DNA from: Schistocephalus solidus
Lineage: Eukaryota > Platyhelminthes > Cestoda > Diphyllobothriidea > Diphyllobothriidae
Assembly: GCA_017591395.1 (NCBI GenBank)
Contig: WEDG01003481.1
Span: 1-64,000, forward strand
DNA: 64,000 nt
Reading direction: 5' to 3'
Position 1 is the stretch's first letter; every line of letters starts with the position of its first letter. Position numbers and translations under genes: made by a program. Under the pieces are notes generated by a model. The model did not search any database and was not told where the DNA came from. It saw nothing but the letters and a program-made list of their open reading frames with translations. Below, piece by piece: positions 54,060 through 64,000 of the stretch.

Positions 54060-54440
54060 CGTCAGGGAAACAATACCTGCGAGCTAGCGGCCTCATCGAA
54101 ATGGTAAGTTTGTGCCACTTTACATGAAACTGCTGCTATAGCCGAATGGCAAATATGGACCATGAGGGTGTTTGAACGGCTGTGCGCTCCACTCCGCCAA
54201 CGTGAAGATATTAAAGGAGTGACCATCGAGACAAATGAACAGCACACTTTTCAAACGCCTGTCTGTCCCATTGAGTAGCAAATTTACAACAGAGCTGAAT
54301 TTAAAGATCTGAAAAACAGGCTGCTTAATAGAGACTACCGTGAACAGTTGGTATTTGGGATGACTCATATTAATAATTCGTCTAGGCGTCACATCTGGGT
54401 TGTGTCGGTGGTTGTGTGCCAAAGTGTAAGAGGTGCTCAT
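54060..54440 (+). mobile_element. DUF4806-like segment, probably transposon-derived
   Basis: The + strand text EWQIWTMRVFERLCAPLRQR, a stop, then RAEFKDLKNRLLNRDYREQL and VFGMTHINNSSRR resembles the DUF4806 pattern (short helix, LE..L.....REQLV..L..IGG) that often accompanies the transposase type seen 0.7 kb upstream. A 38-nt GT-AG stretch (about 54101-54138) could be an intron. The evidence is weak. Confidence 0.3.
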
Positions 54441-55528
54441 AGTTATGGTTCTATATAATCACCTGTACTTACTCTGCGCAGACCTCAACATGTAGTGAAA
54501 CAGAGGTGGCCGGTCTGACCTCTACGAAGTGGAGGCAGCCTTTACGAGGCACCTCAAGTGGTCTCTGGATGCCGCTTTTCAATGTTGTCAACGAAGTAAC
54601 CATTCGGTAACCTTAATGGTGAGCAGCTTACTTCTATTCTTAAAATATACCTACATTATAGATCGGAGCCCAGGACCTTCGATGTCAATGCCAAGGCCTC
54701 CAAAGAATTTTTTAAATGTTATAGGAGTTGAATATATTAGTTTTTACGCTCAACGTTTTCAAGATTTTTGTTGAATTTTAAAAAAATGCATATATTGCCT
54801 TTTCTTGTGTACATAATGTTCTTCATAGTTGTCGGATATGGTATTGCGCGATTAAACAGGAACGATGCGGATGGGAAACGCCTGGTAACTTAATGAAAGG
54901 GATATTAAACGAAATGAAGGGTGGGTTCGCTAAGTCACGTTTTGGTAGGTAAGGTGCTGCGACCCCATTCTCGTCCATGCCACCGTATTTCGACATGTCA
55001 ACAGAAGGAAAATATTGAAATAGTGGCCAAAGTCGATATTCTTTCGATAAACCTATCTCAATATGTCGATATCCACGCAATATTGATGTCGATATATGCT
55101 TGCTATTAGGACTGTTTCAAACGAAATAGCCTCATTTCTTGTTCTCAAATTTTTACGCATTTCTTCGTTTCTTGCTGAAGTTATTGGCTCAAGTGTTAAT
55201 AAATGTTTTTATTCCTAACCCTTAAACAGCTGCATTTACCAGTGGTTGCTGCATTTCAATTCGAAAGCACAAACATAGAACTAAAATGGAAATTTTGAAA
55301 AATATCCAAGTTCCAACAATAAGTTGTTTGCAGTACCCACTTTTATTGTCAATCTATTAACCAGTTGGAAATCTACATCAGCATAAATTTTATCCTGCGT
55401 ATCCTGCATAGATTGCAAACATATTTTCAACAAAACATGAAAACTACAATCTCAATTCGTCGCAAACTATTTGCCTCTAGACCGAAGCATTGCTTGCTTA
55501 CACCTAGTAGCAAAACATTGACGCAAAT

Positions 55529-55924
55529 ATGCAACCTATATTTAAAGCTATACAGCTTGATCTGTCCACTTTACAGAACAACAATGACTTCATTATGAAG
55601 ATTGGATCTGTTTCATTTATACTTGATAGCCTGTTCAATGGTAACATGGCTGATGTTTCCTCTCAGGACTGCAGACGTCTTGACTCGCTTTTTAACATGG
55701 GCACCAACGAGGCTTTTGACAAGCAGAAACGAAATAATAATTTTCTTTTAAGAAATGAGCCCATACACCGACACCCAGTTGAAGTTGCTATGAACTTCCT
55801 GTACTCGAGTGGTTCCAACTACAAAATAGTGAAAGCAAAACACCTCTATTCGCGTAGCAAGAATCATCCTATCTTAGTTAAATTGTTAGGAACAATCGAG
55901 GTGGATGCAATCTTTGCTCAATGA
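55529..55924 (+). CDS. ORF1 core of LINE II-B, unrecognised domain
   Basis: The 131-codon frame aligns with the ORF1 of LINE II-A: LDLSTLQNNNDFIMKIGSVS, SSQDCRRLDSLFNM, VEVAMNFLYSSGSNYKIVKA, SRSKNHPILVKLLGTIEVDA. The element's likely start ATG 55437 is in another frame, so a frameshift lies between. Downstream text LTPVERRNGSLLSTRSSTTH parallels ITPMERRVSPS... of copy A. Confidence 0.72.
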   Translation: MQPIFKAIQLDLSTLQNNNDFIMKIGSVSFILDSLFNGNMADVSSQDCRRLDSLFNMGTNEAFDKQKRNNNFLLRNEPIHRHPVEVAMNFLYSSGSNYKIVKAKHLYSRSKNHPILVKLLGTIEVDAIFAQ

Positions 55925-58900
55925 GGTCGCATTTCACGCTAATTGGAAATGACTAAATGCTTACTTCCTCGAAATCTTACGCCAGTGGAGCGAAGAAATG
56001 GGTCTCTCCTGTCAACTAGATCATCGACTACTCACCCTACTATCCGCAAGTCTGGTCATAGCTCTACATACCTCAACGCACCAATTAATCCATCTCCTTA
56101 GATGTCCAGTTCGAAAAGTCCCTCCACTTCACCTTCTACTTAATTTCCAACTTATCCACAAACGCCCTCTGTCCCACGGCCGATAAATTCAATTTTCGGG
56201 GCCTTTAACCCTGCCACAAACCCAGCTATAATGTCCGTTACCCCGTCTTATACACTTAGACCAACAGTTTTCCCGTTTTCAAATAAAACATCCGCTGTTA
56301 TCTCAATTTGAAGACAACTTATTTAAACGTTCACAAACTAGTTCGCCCCTTAACCCCAAGGGTCATAGTATACCCCTGATAATAGCACCTAAGTCAGGTC
56401 CAACCCAAACCCAACGTAAAGTTAGCGCAAGCCTAACTAATCGCACGCTGCCTTCTCCAAAGTTAACAAAGTCTCTAAAACAGGCAAATAATCTTAACCA
56501 TTTTAACCGCTATACATGACTCGGTTTCCCAGCACTTAATTAGTATTGCTGATTGTCCTCTGCTACCAGCCTCTATCTTCCTTCTAGCTTCCCCCCTATT
56601 CCGTTTTAACTACCAACAGACTTATCCCGGTCCTAACCCCTATGATGTTTCAATATCGGAAAATTATAAACTTACACCTTTTATATACCCCTCTCAGACT
56701 TTTGATACTGACGTTCCTTATGCCAATAGATCTGGCCCAGTTGATAGTTACTCTCCAAACAACAATAACTTCCAACTTAATTAACAACCTCCAATTTTTT
56801 TTCTAAATAACGATAGCTGTAGTTTGGCGACTCGAACTATACAAGACGTCCTATTACTTAATGATAGCTGAGTTATTAATAAGATGACCAAACTTATAGC
56901 CGTTTCTTTCGAGTTGACGCCTGATTTTTATATGTAAATAAATCTTCAACCCATCCCTTAAGTTCTGACTCTTTGATTATCATAGACGAGTATGATCTCT
57001 ACCGTCAAGAACGTACTATTAAGCGTGTAAAAACCCACAGTTTCGACAGAGTTGTTTAAATAGACAATAAACACTTTCGCGCGGATCCCGGATGGGAATG
57101 GTGTAATGGATGGTCTGTGAAGAGGGCCGGTGTTCCCTACCACTGACACCTCCCCTCGTTACCGTTATCGTACCGCTCGCAGGCCCCCGACCATCAGCAT
57201 CTTCATGACCCTCACCCGCATTTCCTAACAGCGCTGCATTCCCCACTGGTATCTAACTGATCATTCGTAACCACCTCCCACTCCAAACGGATCGATTGTA
57301 CAGATCCCCAGTATTTGTTTGTATCTTTATACTCCTCTTTTATTGTCTACAATTTGTTACTATTAACATAGATCTCTTACGTTATAAACTGTTTCTATCC
57401 TTCTATCTATACATGCGTGTCTGATTAAATGCTTGAAGATTCTGCCAACGTTATATGGCTAAAGCTGTTCCTAGTGATATACTCCACAATGTGTGGTATT
57501 CTCGACATCCTCGGATGCTACAAGTGTGGTGATAATTGTCTTCTCCATATTAAAGTGTCATTTAAAAATTTCCGGTTCGATCTAGATGCCACGTTATTCT
57601 CTGGTAATTACTGCTTTGCATCTATTGTCCTGTCGCTTCGACAAAAGGCAATTCTCGGATGCATATACAAACCGCCTAATTCATCATTCGATGATGATAA
57701 AAACTTTGTAAAATTTTTAAAATGGTTACAGAGTTCACTTTTGACAGTAAAATAATCGCAGAAGATTTTAATTGTCCTGAAATTGACTTGTTTTTGAAAG
57801 TTTTTTCACCTAGATTTTAGACTTCCTCGAATATATTAATTTTTCTAATTTGACTCAGCTGCTCCGCTCTCGAACGAGAGAAAATCGTATTTATGATCTG
57901 ATTTTCAAAAACGATTCTGCTTCCCTCTTCGTTGTCAAAACTAAAGAAATTGAAGAAGCAGTTGAAAAATCAGTCTACTAGATCGTTATCTGTGTATCTA
58001 AGGGTCATGGAGATTTTTGAATTAGCCTCTAAAGTTCGTCTTGCTCGTGACAGACAGAGGGAACCTTGAGCACTCAGCGAGTTAACGTCAGCAAAATATG
58101 TTGCTTAACTGTTCTTTCGTCGGTATTCTTTTAAACAAAGTTATGAAATTCCTCTGACAAGGCTGAATTGTTTAGTGTTTTCTTTGCAAAACATCCGGTT
58201 CCGTCGTTTAAGTCACACTCAATTAATGTTATCAGCACCATTGATTTATCTTTAGAATTTATTTGTAAGCAAATAATTCGTCTGAAAAACTCGCACTCTT
58301 CGGGAAATGACGGTATTCCAAACTCAGTTATCAAGAGAATGCCGAGCTTCCCCCGATTGTTTAGCTATATATTCTCAGTTTATCTTTTAAACGGATTCTT
58401 TCCTGACTCATGGAAGACATCTATTATTCTTCCAGTCTTCAAGTTGGGATCTCGTTCTGGTGTAAATAATTATCGAGGCACTCACAAACCCCGGCTATCG
58501 CAAAACTTCTTGAAAAACTTATTTTTAATCAAATTCTCGACTTTTGCCTAAAAAACAAGCTTTTAAGCGACTCGCAATATGGTTTTCTACCTGGGAGATC
58601 ATGCGAAGTGTGTCACTTAGCTTTTCTTAACCTCGTCACTTCCCTTCGTAACGAGCAACAGTCAGTGGTTGTGATCTACTTTGACCTGAGCAAAGCCTTT
58701 GAAAAGGTACCGCACAAACGTCTTCTCCTGAAACTGGAAGCCCTCGGCATCCAGCCTCCTCTCCTTGACTTCATTGGTTCTTCTTGTCTAACCGCAGCCA
58801 GAAGGTCTTAGTAGGTAATAGCTATTCGACGCCTCAGCCGATCACGAGTGGCGTTTTTCAAGGCACCGTTCTAGGTCCCCTTCTCTTCATTCTGTACATT

Positions 58901-60102
58901 AACGAAATTTCAACTTTACTCACAAATTCACAAAGTTTCGTTTACGCTGACGATCTCAATTGCATTTATTCATTTTCTAAAGACACTGCTTATAGTTGCG
59001 TTGACAAAATCAACACTGATCTACTTATGCTTTCACGTTGGAGCTGTACTTGGCAGATGAAATTTTCTCCATCCAAGAGTATTTTCATGTGTTTTGGCCC
59101 TGCAAAGCTTCCTGGACTCTTAGTATTTCAAAATAGTACACTTTTAGAACGATCAACCATAAAAGACTTAGGTCTAAGTTACACGAATATGCTAGCATTA
59201 TCGCCTCATGCAGATCGAATTTCTGCAAAGGCTGCACAGATATGTGGTTTTTTATCACATCATTTCTTCCTTCTGGAAATAAAGTTAAACCTGTACCGCA
59301 TGTTTGTTCTTCCTATCCTAGAATACTGCTGTCCCCTCTTTGGGCTGATGATCGCCTCTGACCACAGTAAGATTTAAAAAGTTCAGAGGGTTTTTACTCG
59401 AAGACTATTTTCTTATCCTGGATCCAGTATCTCTTATACGGATAGATGCCAGTTAGCAAACATTACATTTCTGTGGGTTAGAAGACTCGAAGCCGGTCTG
59501 TGCTTCCTGTTTCGCGTTAACTCTAGTCCAAATCTCCCACGAATTAACGCTCTCACTCCGGTAAATCGACCCTATGCCACTCGTAATTCCTCCATGATCA
59601 TTTAACCACCCCTTAGCTCCACAACTAACCGGTCTCAGTTTTTGCCTCCAAATATGCTTTCATATGGAATAATCTACCACTGCAAATTAGGTTGTCGTCT
59701 ACATTAGCTATTTTCAAAACCAAATTACGCAAACATTTAACTTCGGAAGATATAAAGTCCTTATTGTCTGTTTCCTTCCCAAACTCGCAAGTTTTGGATT
59801 TTGAAAATGGCCATCCTGTTATTTGAGGCAGCTCCCTTGATATTATATTGGTCTTTTATTATATTTCCATCAGCCTCTGCAGAGTCAATCTTTGCATTTA
59901 CTTTTTCTACCCCTCCTTTTAAACTAGCATTGCCAACTCTTGACAACCTTCATACTTACCCCCGAATTTGCAACCCTGACGATAGTCACCAGGTTCTGTT
60001 GATGATCGAGGTGGGTTCTGATGGTTTCGCCTCTTTGGTGATGGACTATACAGTCAGCAAGGTCGCATCTCGATGATGATCTCGTGACCTCTACTGTCCC
60101 CT

Positions 60103-61510
60103 CTTCGTAATGAGCAGCAAATGGTTGTGATCTACCGTGACCTGAGCAAAACTTTTGACAACGTACCACACAGACGTCTTCTGGTTAAACCGGAAGCGCT
60201 CAGCATCCGGCCTCCTCTCCTTGACCTCATTGGTTTCTCCTTGTCGAACCGCAGCCAGAAGGTCTTAGTAGGTAAAAGCTACTCAACGCCACAGCCGATC
60301 ACGAGGGGTATTTTCAAGGGACGGTTTTTGTCCCCTCCTCTTCATTCTATCCATAAATGAAATCTAAAAGTAGTCAAAACTTTAAAAAAGTTCATTTACA
60401 CAGATTATCGTAAGTGCATTTACTAATTTTCCAAGGACACTGCCAATAATTGCGTTGTTAAAATCAACACTGACCTATTTATGTTTTCACGTTGGAGCTC
60501 TAGATGGCTGAGGGAAGTTTCTCCATGTAAGAGTAGTTTCGTGTTTTTGGCCCCGCCAAGCTTACTGAGCCCCTAGTATTTCAAAATAGTACACTTTTAG
60601 AACGATCAACCATAAGAGACTTAGGTCTAAGCTACCCGAATAAGCTAGCATTTTGCCTCATTCAGATTGACTTTCTGCGAAGACTGCACATATATGTTGT
60701 TTTATAGCACATAATTCTTCCTTCCGAAACTGTACCTAATGTTTTTTCTTCCTATCCTAGAATACTGCTCTCCCCCTCTTTCGTCTGATGAACGACTCTT
60801 ACCGCAGTTCGATTGAAAATGTTCAGAGAGTTTTTACTCAATCCTATTTTCTCCTCCTGGATCCAGTATGTCTTAAACGGCCAGACGTCAATTAGCAAAG
60901 CCGGTCTCTGCTTCCTGTTTCGCGTTAACTCTAGCCCAAATCTCTCACAAATAAACGCTACCACTCCAGTAGACCGACCTTATGCCACTCGTAATTCCTC
61001 CATTATCATTTAAACACCCCTTAGCTACACAACTAACTGTTCTCGTTTTTGCCTCCAAATATGCTTTCATATGGGAAAATCTTCCACTTGAACTTGGTTT
61101 ATCGTCTGCCTTAGTGGTTAACAAAACCAAATTACGTAAACATTTAAACATTTAAGAAGATATAAATTCCTTATTATCTGCCTTTTTCCAAACACTCAAC
61201 TTTTGGACTTTGGAAAGGGTCCTCCTGGTATTTGAGGTGGTGCCCTTGATATTACATTGGTTTCTTAATATAATTATATTATTCTCTGCAGAGTTAATCT
61301 TCAAAGCCACTGTTCATCTCCTCCTCTTTTCAACCACATTGCCAACTGTTGGTAACCTTGATGCGTTCCTCGGTTTTTGAAACACTGACGATGCTCTTCG
61401 CAGCCTCTGTTGACGATCGTGGCGGTTTCTTCTATTTTCGCCACGTTGTCGGTCGACTTTGCAGTCAGCAAGGTCAAAGCTCGGTGATGATCTCGTGATC
61501 GCTACTGTTA
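60103..61510 (+). repeat. Second unit of the tandem duplication in LINE II-B
   Basis: The unit 58644-60102 (RT from VVVIYFDLSKAF to mid 3'UTR) is repeated here with an offset of 1459 bp. Shared blocks include LLDLIGFSLSNRSQKVLVGK, the ACACTTTTAGAACGATCAACCAT block, AGLCFLFRVNSSPN and the 3'UTR block CAGTCAGCAAGGTC / GATGATCTCGTGA. The first unit's 3'UTR joins RT sequence directly at CCCTCTTCGTAA; the second unit continues into the real 3' end. Confidence 0.88.
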
Positions 61511-62018
61511 ACCCTTCGTTTTGATCCTGTTTTCGACCATGAGCTCTTTCTCTCTCACCCTCCTGATGCCTGTGATCAGTAGCTTCTGCTGCTTTATGAT
61601 CTCTCCCACGACAAGAACTGTCCAGAACCATCACACGTTGTCATCAACATCACGGTCCTTTCTGTCTGCATCGTATAAGTCTTATCAACTGTAGATTTTT
61701 ATTTTTTAGTAAAGCCGTTTTTCTCCTAGTGTTTTTTAAAAAATTGGAAGCTCACGGAATTCTGCCCCGATTTGACTGTAGTAGGTTATTTTCACTGCTT
61801 CTTTCCTAGTTCATCGTATATTCCATAGGTTGTTGGTTTTTGTTTTAAAAATGATGAATAGTTGTGAATCGGATGCGTCCACTAAACGACTCTTACGGTT
61901 TTTCTTATGGTTGCTCACACAGAGCAACAATTGTCCACGTTGTATTTATCCTTACCATGGTAAAAAGTTTGGAATGATGGGGCTCTCTGGGTCTTAAACA
62001 TATAATTTATTTATTTCC

Positions 62019-62266
62019 ATGGACAGCTGGACGAAGACGATGGAAATGGGTTTATCAGGAAGCGCAGTATATATTGATGTCCACAACGATTATGGCGGTA
62101 TTCTACGCAAACTGCTGAATCCTAAACTGCGCAAAATGGGCGTGAACATGACTTCAAACTATAAAGATTGCAAATTTTCCTAAATTAGCCTTAAAAGTAT
62201 ATGACGGTAAATGGAGCGTTAAAGAAAACCAGGATCTGATCCACTATCTCGGGTCTTCCGTCTGAG
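62019..62266 (+). other. Short coding-like patch with bacterial-type codon choice
   Basis: ATG 62019 opens 54 codons (MDSWTKTMEMGLSGSAVYID, then VHNDYGGILRKLLNPKLRKM) ending at TAA 62181. Reading one base off continues PKLALKVYDGKWSVKENQDL, then IHYLGSSV, to TGA at about 62264. Codons such as CTG CTG, CTG CGC AAA, GGC GGT and GAT CTG ATC contrast with the A/T-ending codons of the neighbouring LINEs. I do not recognise the protein. It could be a transferred, contaminating or assembly-joined fragment. Confidence 0.4.
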
Positions 62267-62659
62267 CACTGGAGACTAAGTACCAAGTTAAGGCATCCAT
62301 TGCGTCTGATGTCATTCAAGCAGTCTTCACTTAATATTTTGATTATTATTATTCTTCTTCTCATACACCCGCATGACATTCGAAACGCCCCTCTCTTTTC
62401 CTTACAGAGGAACTGTAATCTTTTGCTGCACTACAAAGGGAGGTGTTATTACGAGTGAACTGTGAAAATTTGCCTAGTTCGAACCGAAAAACTGCACTCG
62501 CACTTTAGTAAATTGTCAATTAACTCAGCGAACTCCTTTTCAATAATACGTCGAATTCTTTCGAATTACCGTGAAAATGGAGGTCATTGATGGACATCGA
62601 AAATTGCCATCCATTCAGATTAACATGTAACGAGTGCACACTAACAGAAGGCATGATAA

Positions 62660-63040
62660 AAAACATCTACTGAAATTTCGGGAAAAAAACATACTCTGCC
62701 CAACATGGCTTTCATTAACGAAGAGTTATCTCTATTCGCATTAGCAAGTGTCAAATGCTACCGAAAGAAATAATCGTATGGATATTGTATTCCTTGACTT
62801 CATAAAGACCTTAAATATCATACTAAATCAACATCAATTTCAGAAGTTTTTTCAAATGAGTAAAGAAGGCAGGATTTTCAAATGGATTGAAACGTTTTTG
62901 TCCTTTTGTTCTACTAATAATAAGTTTCTATTTTCAGGCGACAAAGTGTACCATTCAAAAAAAGTTACGATGAAATTAAATGGTAGAAAAAAGGATGATA
63001 TAGAGAGTCCTGCTCTGTGCGAGAGACTAGATGTATGTTG
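62660..63040 (+). mobile_element. LINE reverse-transcriptase fragment
   Basis: Text KTYSAQHGFH (as AQHGFRPGRSC), then in frame 62748-63041 MDIVFLDFIKTLNIILNQHQ, FQKFFQ, FKWIETFLSF and FLFSGDKVYHSK. It follows the order DIVFLDFSKALD-VPHQRLL-KLLKWI-FL of CR1-like RTs. The palm motif after it is lost. Decayed, family not assigned. Confidence 0.65.
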
Positions 63041-63049
63041 AAGTTTAGA

Positions 63050-64000
63050 AAATGTGTTTTGTAAAGAAGATGAAGGTTATCAACTCCGTTGGCAATTTGT
63101 CCTTTCGAGTACCATTCTTTTAATAATAATATCTGAGCATAATCAAGTGCAAGTTTTAAGAAGAATGGCGAACTCAGAGCGAAGTAGTTAAAAAAACTCC
63201 TGAAATCGAAAGAGAGGGAAGGGTTTAGGAAGTTTGCAGCTTCAAAAAATCTAAAAGAGATAAAATCTACTTCTTGAAGGGATATAGAGAAACATCTTAG
63301 GTGAAACATGGGGTTTATGAAAATATAAAGGTTGATTAGCAAGTGTGCGTGAGGTGTCACTATATACGCCCGGGGATGCTCTGTTGCGAACGACCTAGTG
63401 GAGGGTGAGGCCTTGACCTCTCATTGAAAAAAGTCGAATCCGGATGGGAGTTAGCGGCGAGCGAAATGCCGGTGGTTTACAGCATGCGCCCCTATAGGGC
63501 CCCGGTGATTTTTCTGATAGGTGGTTTAGGGAAGAAATCGAATTTTATGAAGGACAAGCTGTAAAGACTGGAAAAAATAAAATTGATAATGAGAGATAGT
63601 GACGAAGGAAACCACATGCCAAGATAGAAATGCGGGTGGATAAGCTAATATGTAATATACGTATGGATATTGAGCCTCTTGGGCGCTGGCTATCTCTATA
63701 GTGCTCCCCTAAAGCCCTGATTATCCTTTCCCAAAGTCGTGAAGAAAGGTATTCGGGATGGATGAGGTAAATAAAGGTTAATAGAGTAAATTTTAGGATA
63801 ACAGCACAGTCTTCGCTTCAATTCCTATAGATTATTTGACAATCGAACATCCATTTGCAGGCTATTTCAAAGAAAGGTATATACATCATGGGAAACATGG
63901 TTATAATGTCCTGACGTTTCAAAATCAAGCAAGATTTCATCGTCGTAGGTAAGTATTGTACAACGCCTTACAGTATTTATAGGTGTTAACATTAAGGTTA
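63050..64000. other. Right end of window, nothing recognised
   Basis: A 131-codon - strand frame at 62965-63360 overlaps the RT fragment on the opposite strand and has no domain; it is considered chance. A GC-richer block at 63365-63515 may belong to a repeat not otherwise seen here. Confidence 0.35.

Larger units (their letters stand above)
55110..62015 (+). mobile_element. LINE family II copy B with internal tandem duplication
   Basis: The order is 5'UTR from about 55118, ORF1 from 55437 (frame change, core 55529-55924), a degenerate low-complexity ORF1 end, then endonuclease remnants. The latter are VINKMTKLIAVSFELTPDF at 56.87 kb and, after an insert of about 490 bp, CLLHIKVSFKNF, LGCIYKPPNSS and FNCPEID. 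The RT spans 58170-59790: HSSGNDGIPNSVIKRMPSF, YFDLSKAFEKVPHKRLLLKL, FQGTVLGPLLFILYINEI, FVYADDLNCIYSF (catalytic pair intact), LERSTIKDLGLSYTNML and LPILEYCCPLFGLM. The partial 3'UTR to 60100 is followed by a second copy of RT middle to 3'UTR (60103-61510) and the true 3' end at about 62015. Many stops make it inactive. Confidence 0.85.

Noticed and set aside
62965..63360. 131-codon - strand frame, Phe/Leu-rich
   Set aside because: It overlaps an RT fragment on the + strand; the hydrophobic look comes from A/T-rich antisense sequence.
1..64000. Search for CRISPR arrays, rRNA genes, operons or a bacterial-type defence island
   Set aside because: Spliced animal genes and LINEs throughout; no regular short direct repeats with spacers, no rRNA text and no compact gene clusters.

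Overview
The window looks like nuclear DNA of a flatworm, most likely a tapeworm of the pseudophyllidean/diphyllobothriidean kind. The basis is threefold: two recognisable animal genes split by very short introns (29-46 nt) and long repeat-filled ones; several CR1-like LINE families; and a reverse-transcriptase tail joined to zinc fingers, an arrangement I associate from memory with tapeworm genomes. The species is not proven from sequence alone. Most open reading frames are repeat-derived or chance.

Two host genes can be rebuilt, and they converge. On the + strand (4411-14302) lies a mitochondrial-type tyrosyl-tRNA synthetase (YARS2) in eight exons. Its HIGH motif is changed (QLGN) and exon 2 needs a one-base correction, so it is either divergent with an assembly error or decaying. 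On the - strand (33685 down to 21156) lies CWF19L1, a splicing-associated/debranching-cofactor family protein, in about eleven exons whose lengths and phases add up to 571 codons plus a stop. Between their 3' ends (14.3-21.2 kb) are a telomere-like tract, a Penelope-like fragment and two SINE-like copies.

The repeat landscape has these parts. (1) A roughly 365-bp SINE-like family has six copies, all on the + strand, two with perfect 12- and 14-bp target-site duplications. (2) LINE family I is CR1-like and ends CCCTTAATAAACTGAACTGA: a tail at 1-195, a copy at 26.9-28.8 kb with a 136-bp inverted duplication of its 5' end, a near-full-length - strand copy at 33.9-37.6 kb, and fragments at 37.6-38.9, 40.9-42.0 plus 47.1-47.4, 47.5-47.7 and 48.1-48.3 kb. 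(3) LINE family II has a distinctive ORF1: copy A (about 42.0-47.1 kb) is inserted into a - strand family I element, and copy B (about 55.1-62.0 kb) carries an internal 1.46-kb tandem duplication. Tandem 5'UTR-like monomers lie at 51.9-52.2 kb. (4) LINE family III is at 48.3-50.8 kb. (5) Other remnants are an RT-tail/zinc-finger element in a YARS2 intron, a Penelope-like RT/GIY-YIG remnant, a tRNA-like SINE or pseudogene, and a possible DNA transposon (tnp2-like plus DUF4806-like segments) at 53-54.4 kb.

No CRISPR array, rRNA, operon or convincing new multi-gene system was seen. The best leads are the altered YARS2, the TSD-flanked SINE family, the LINE inverted duplication and internal tandem duplication, the unrecognised ORF1 domain shared by the family II copies, and a short patch at 62.02-62.27 kb whose codon choice looks bacterial.
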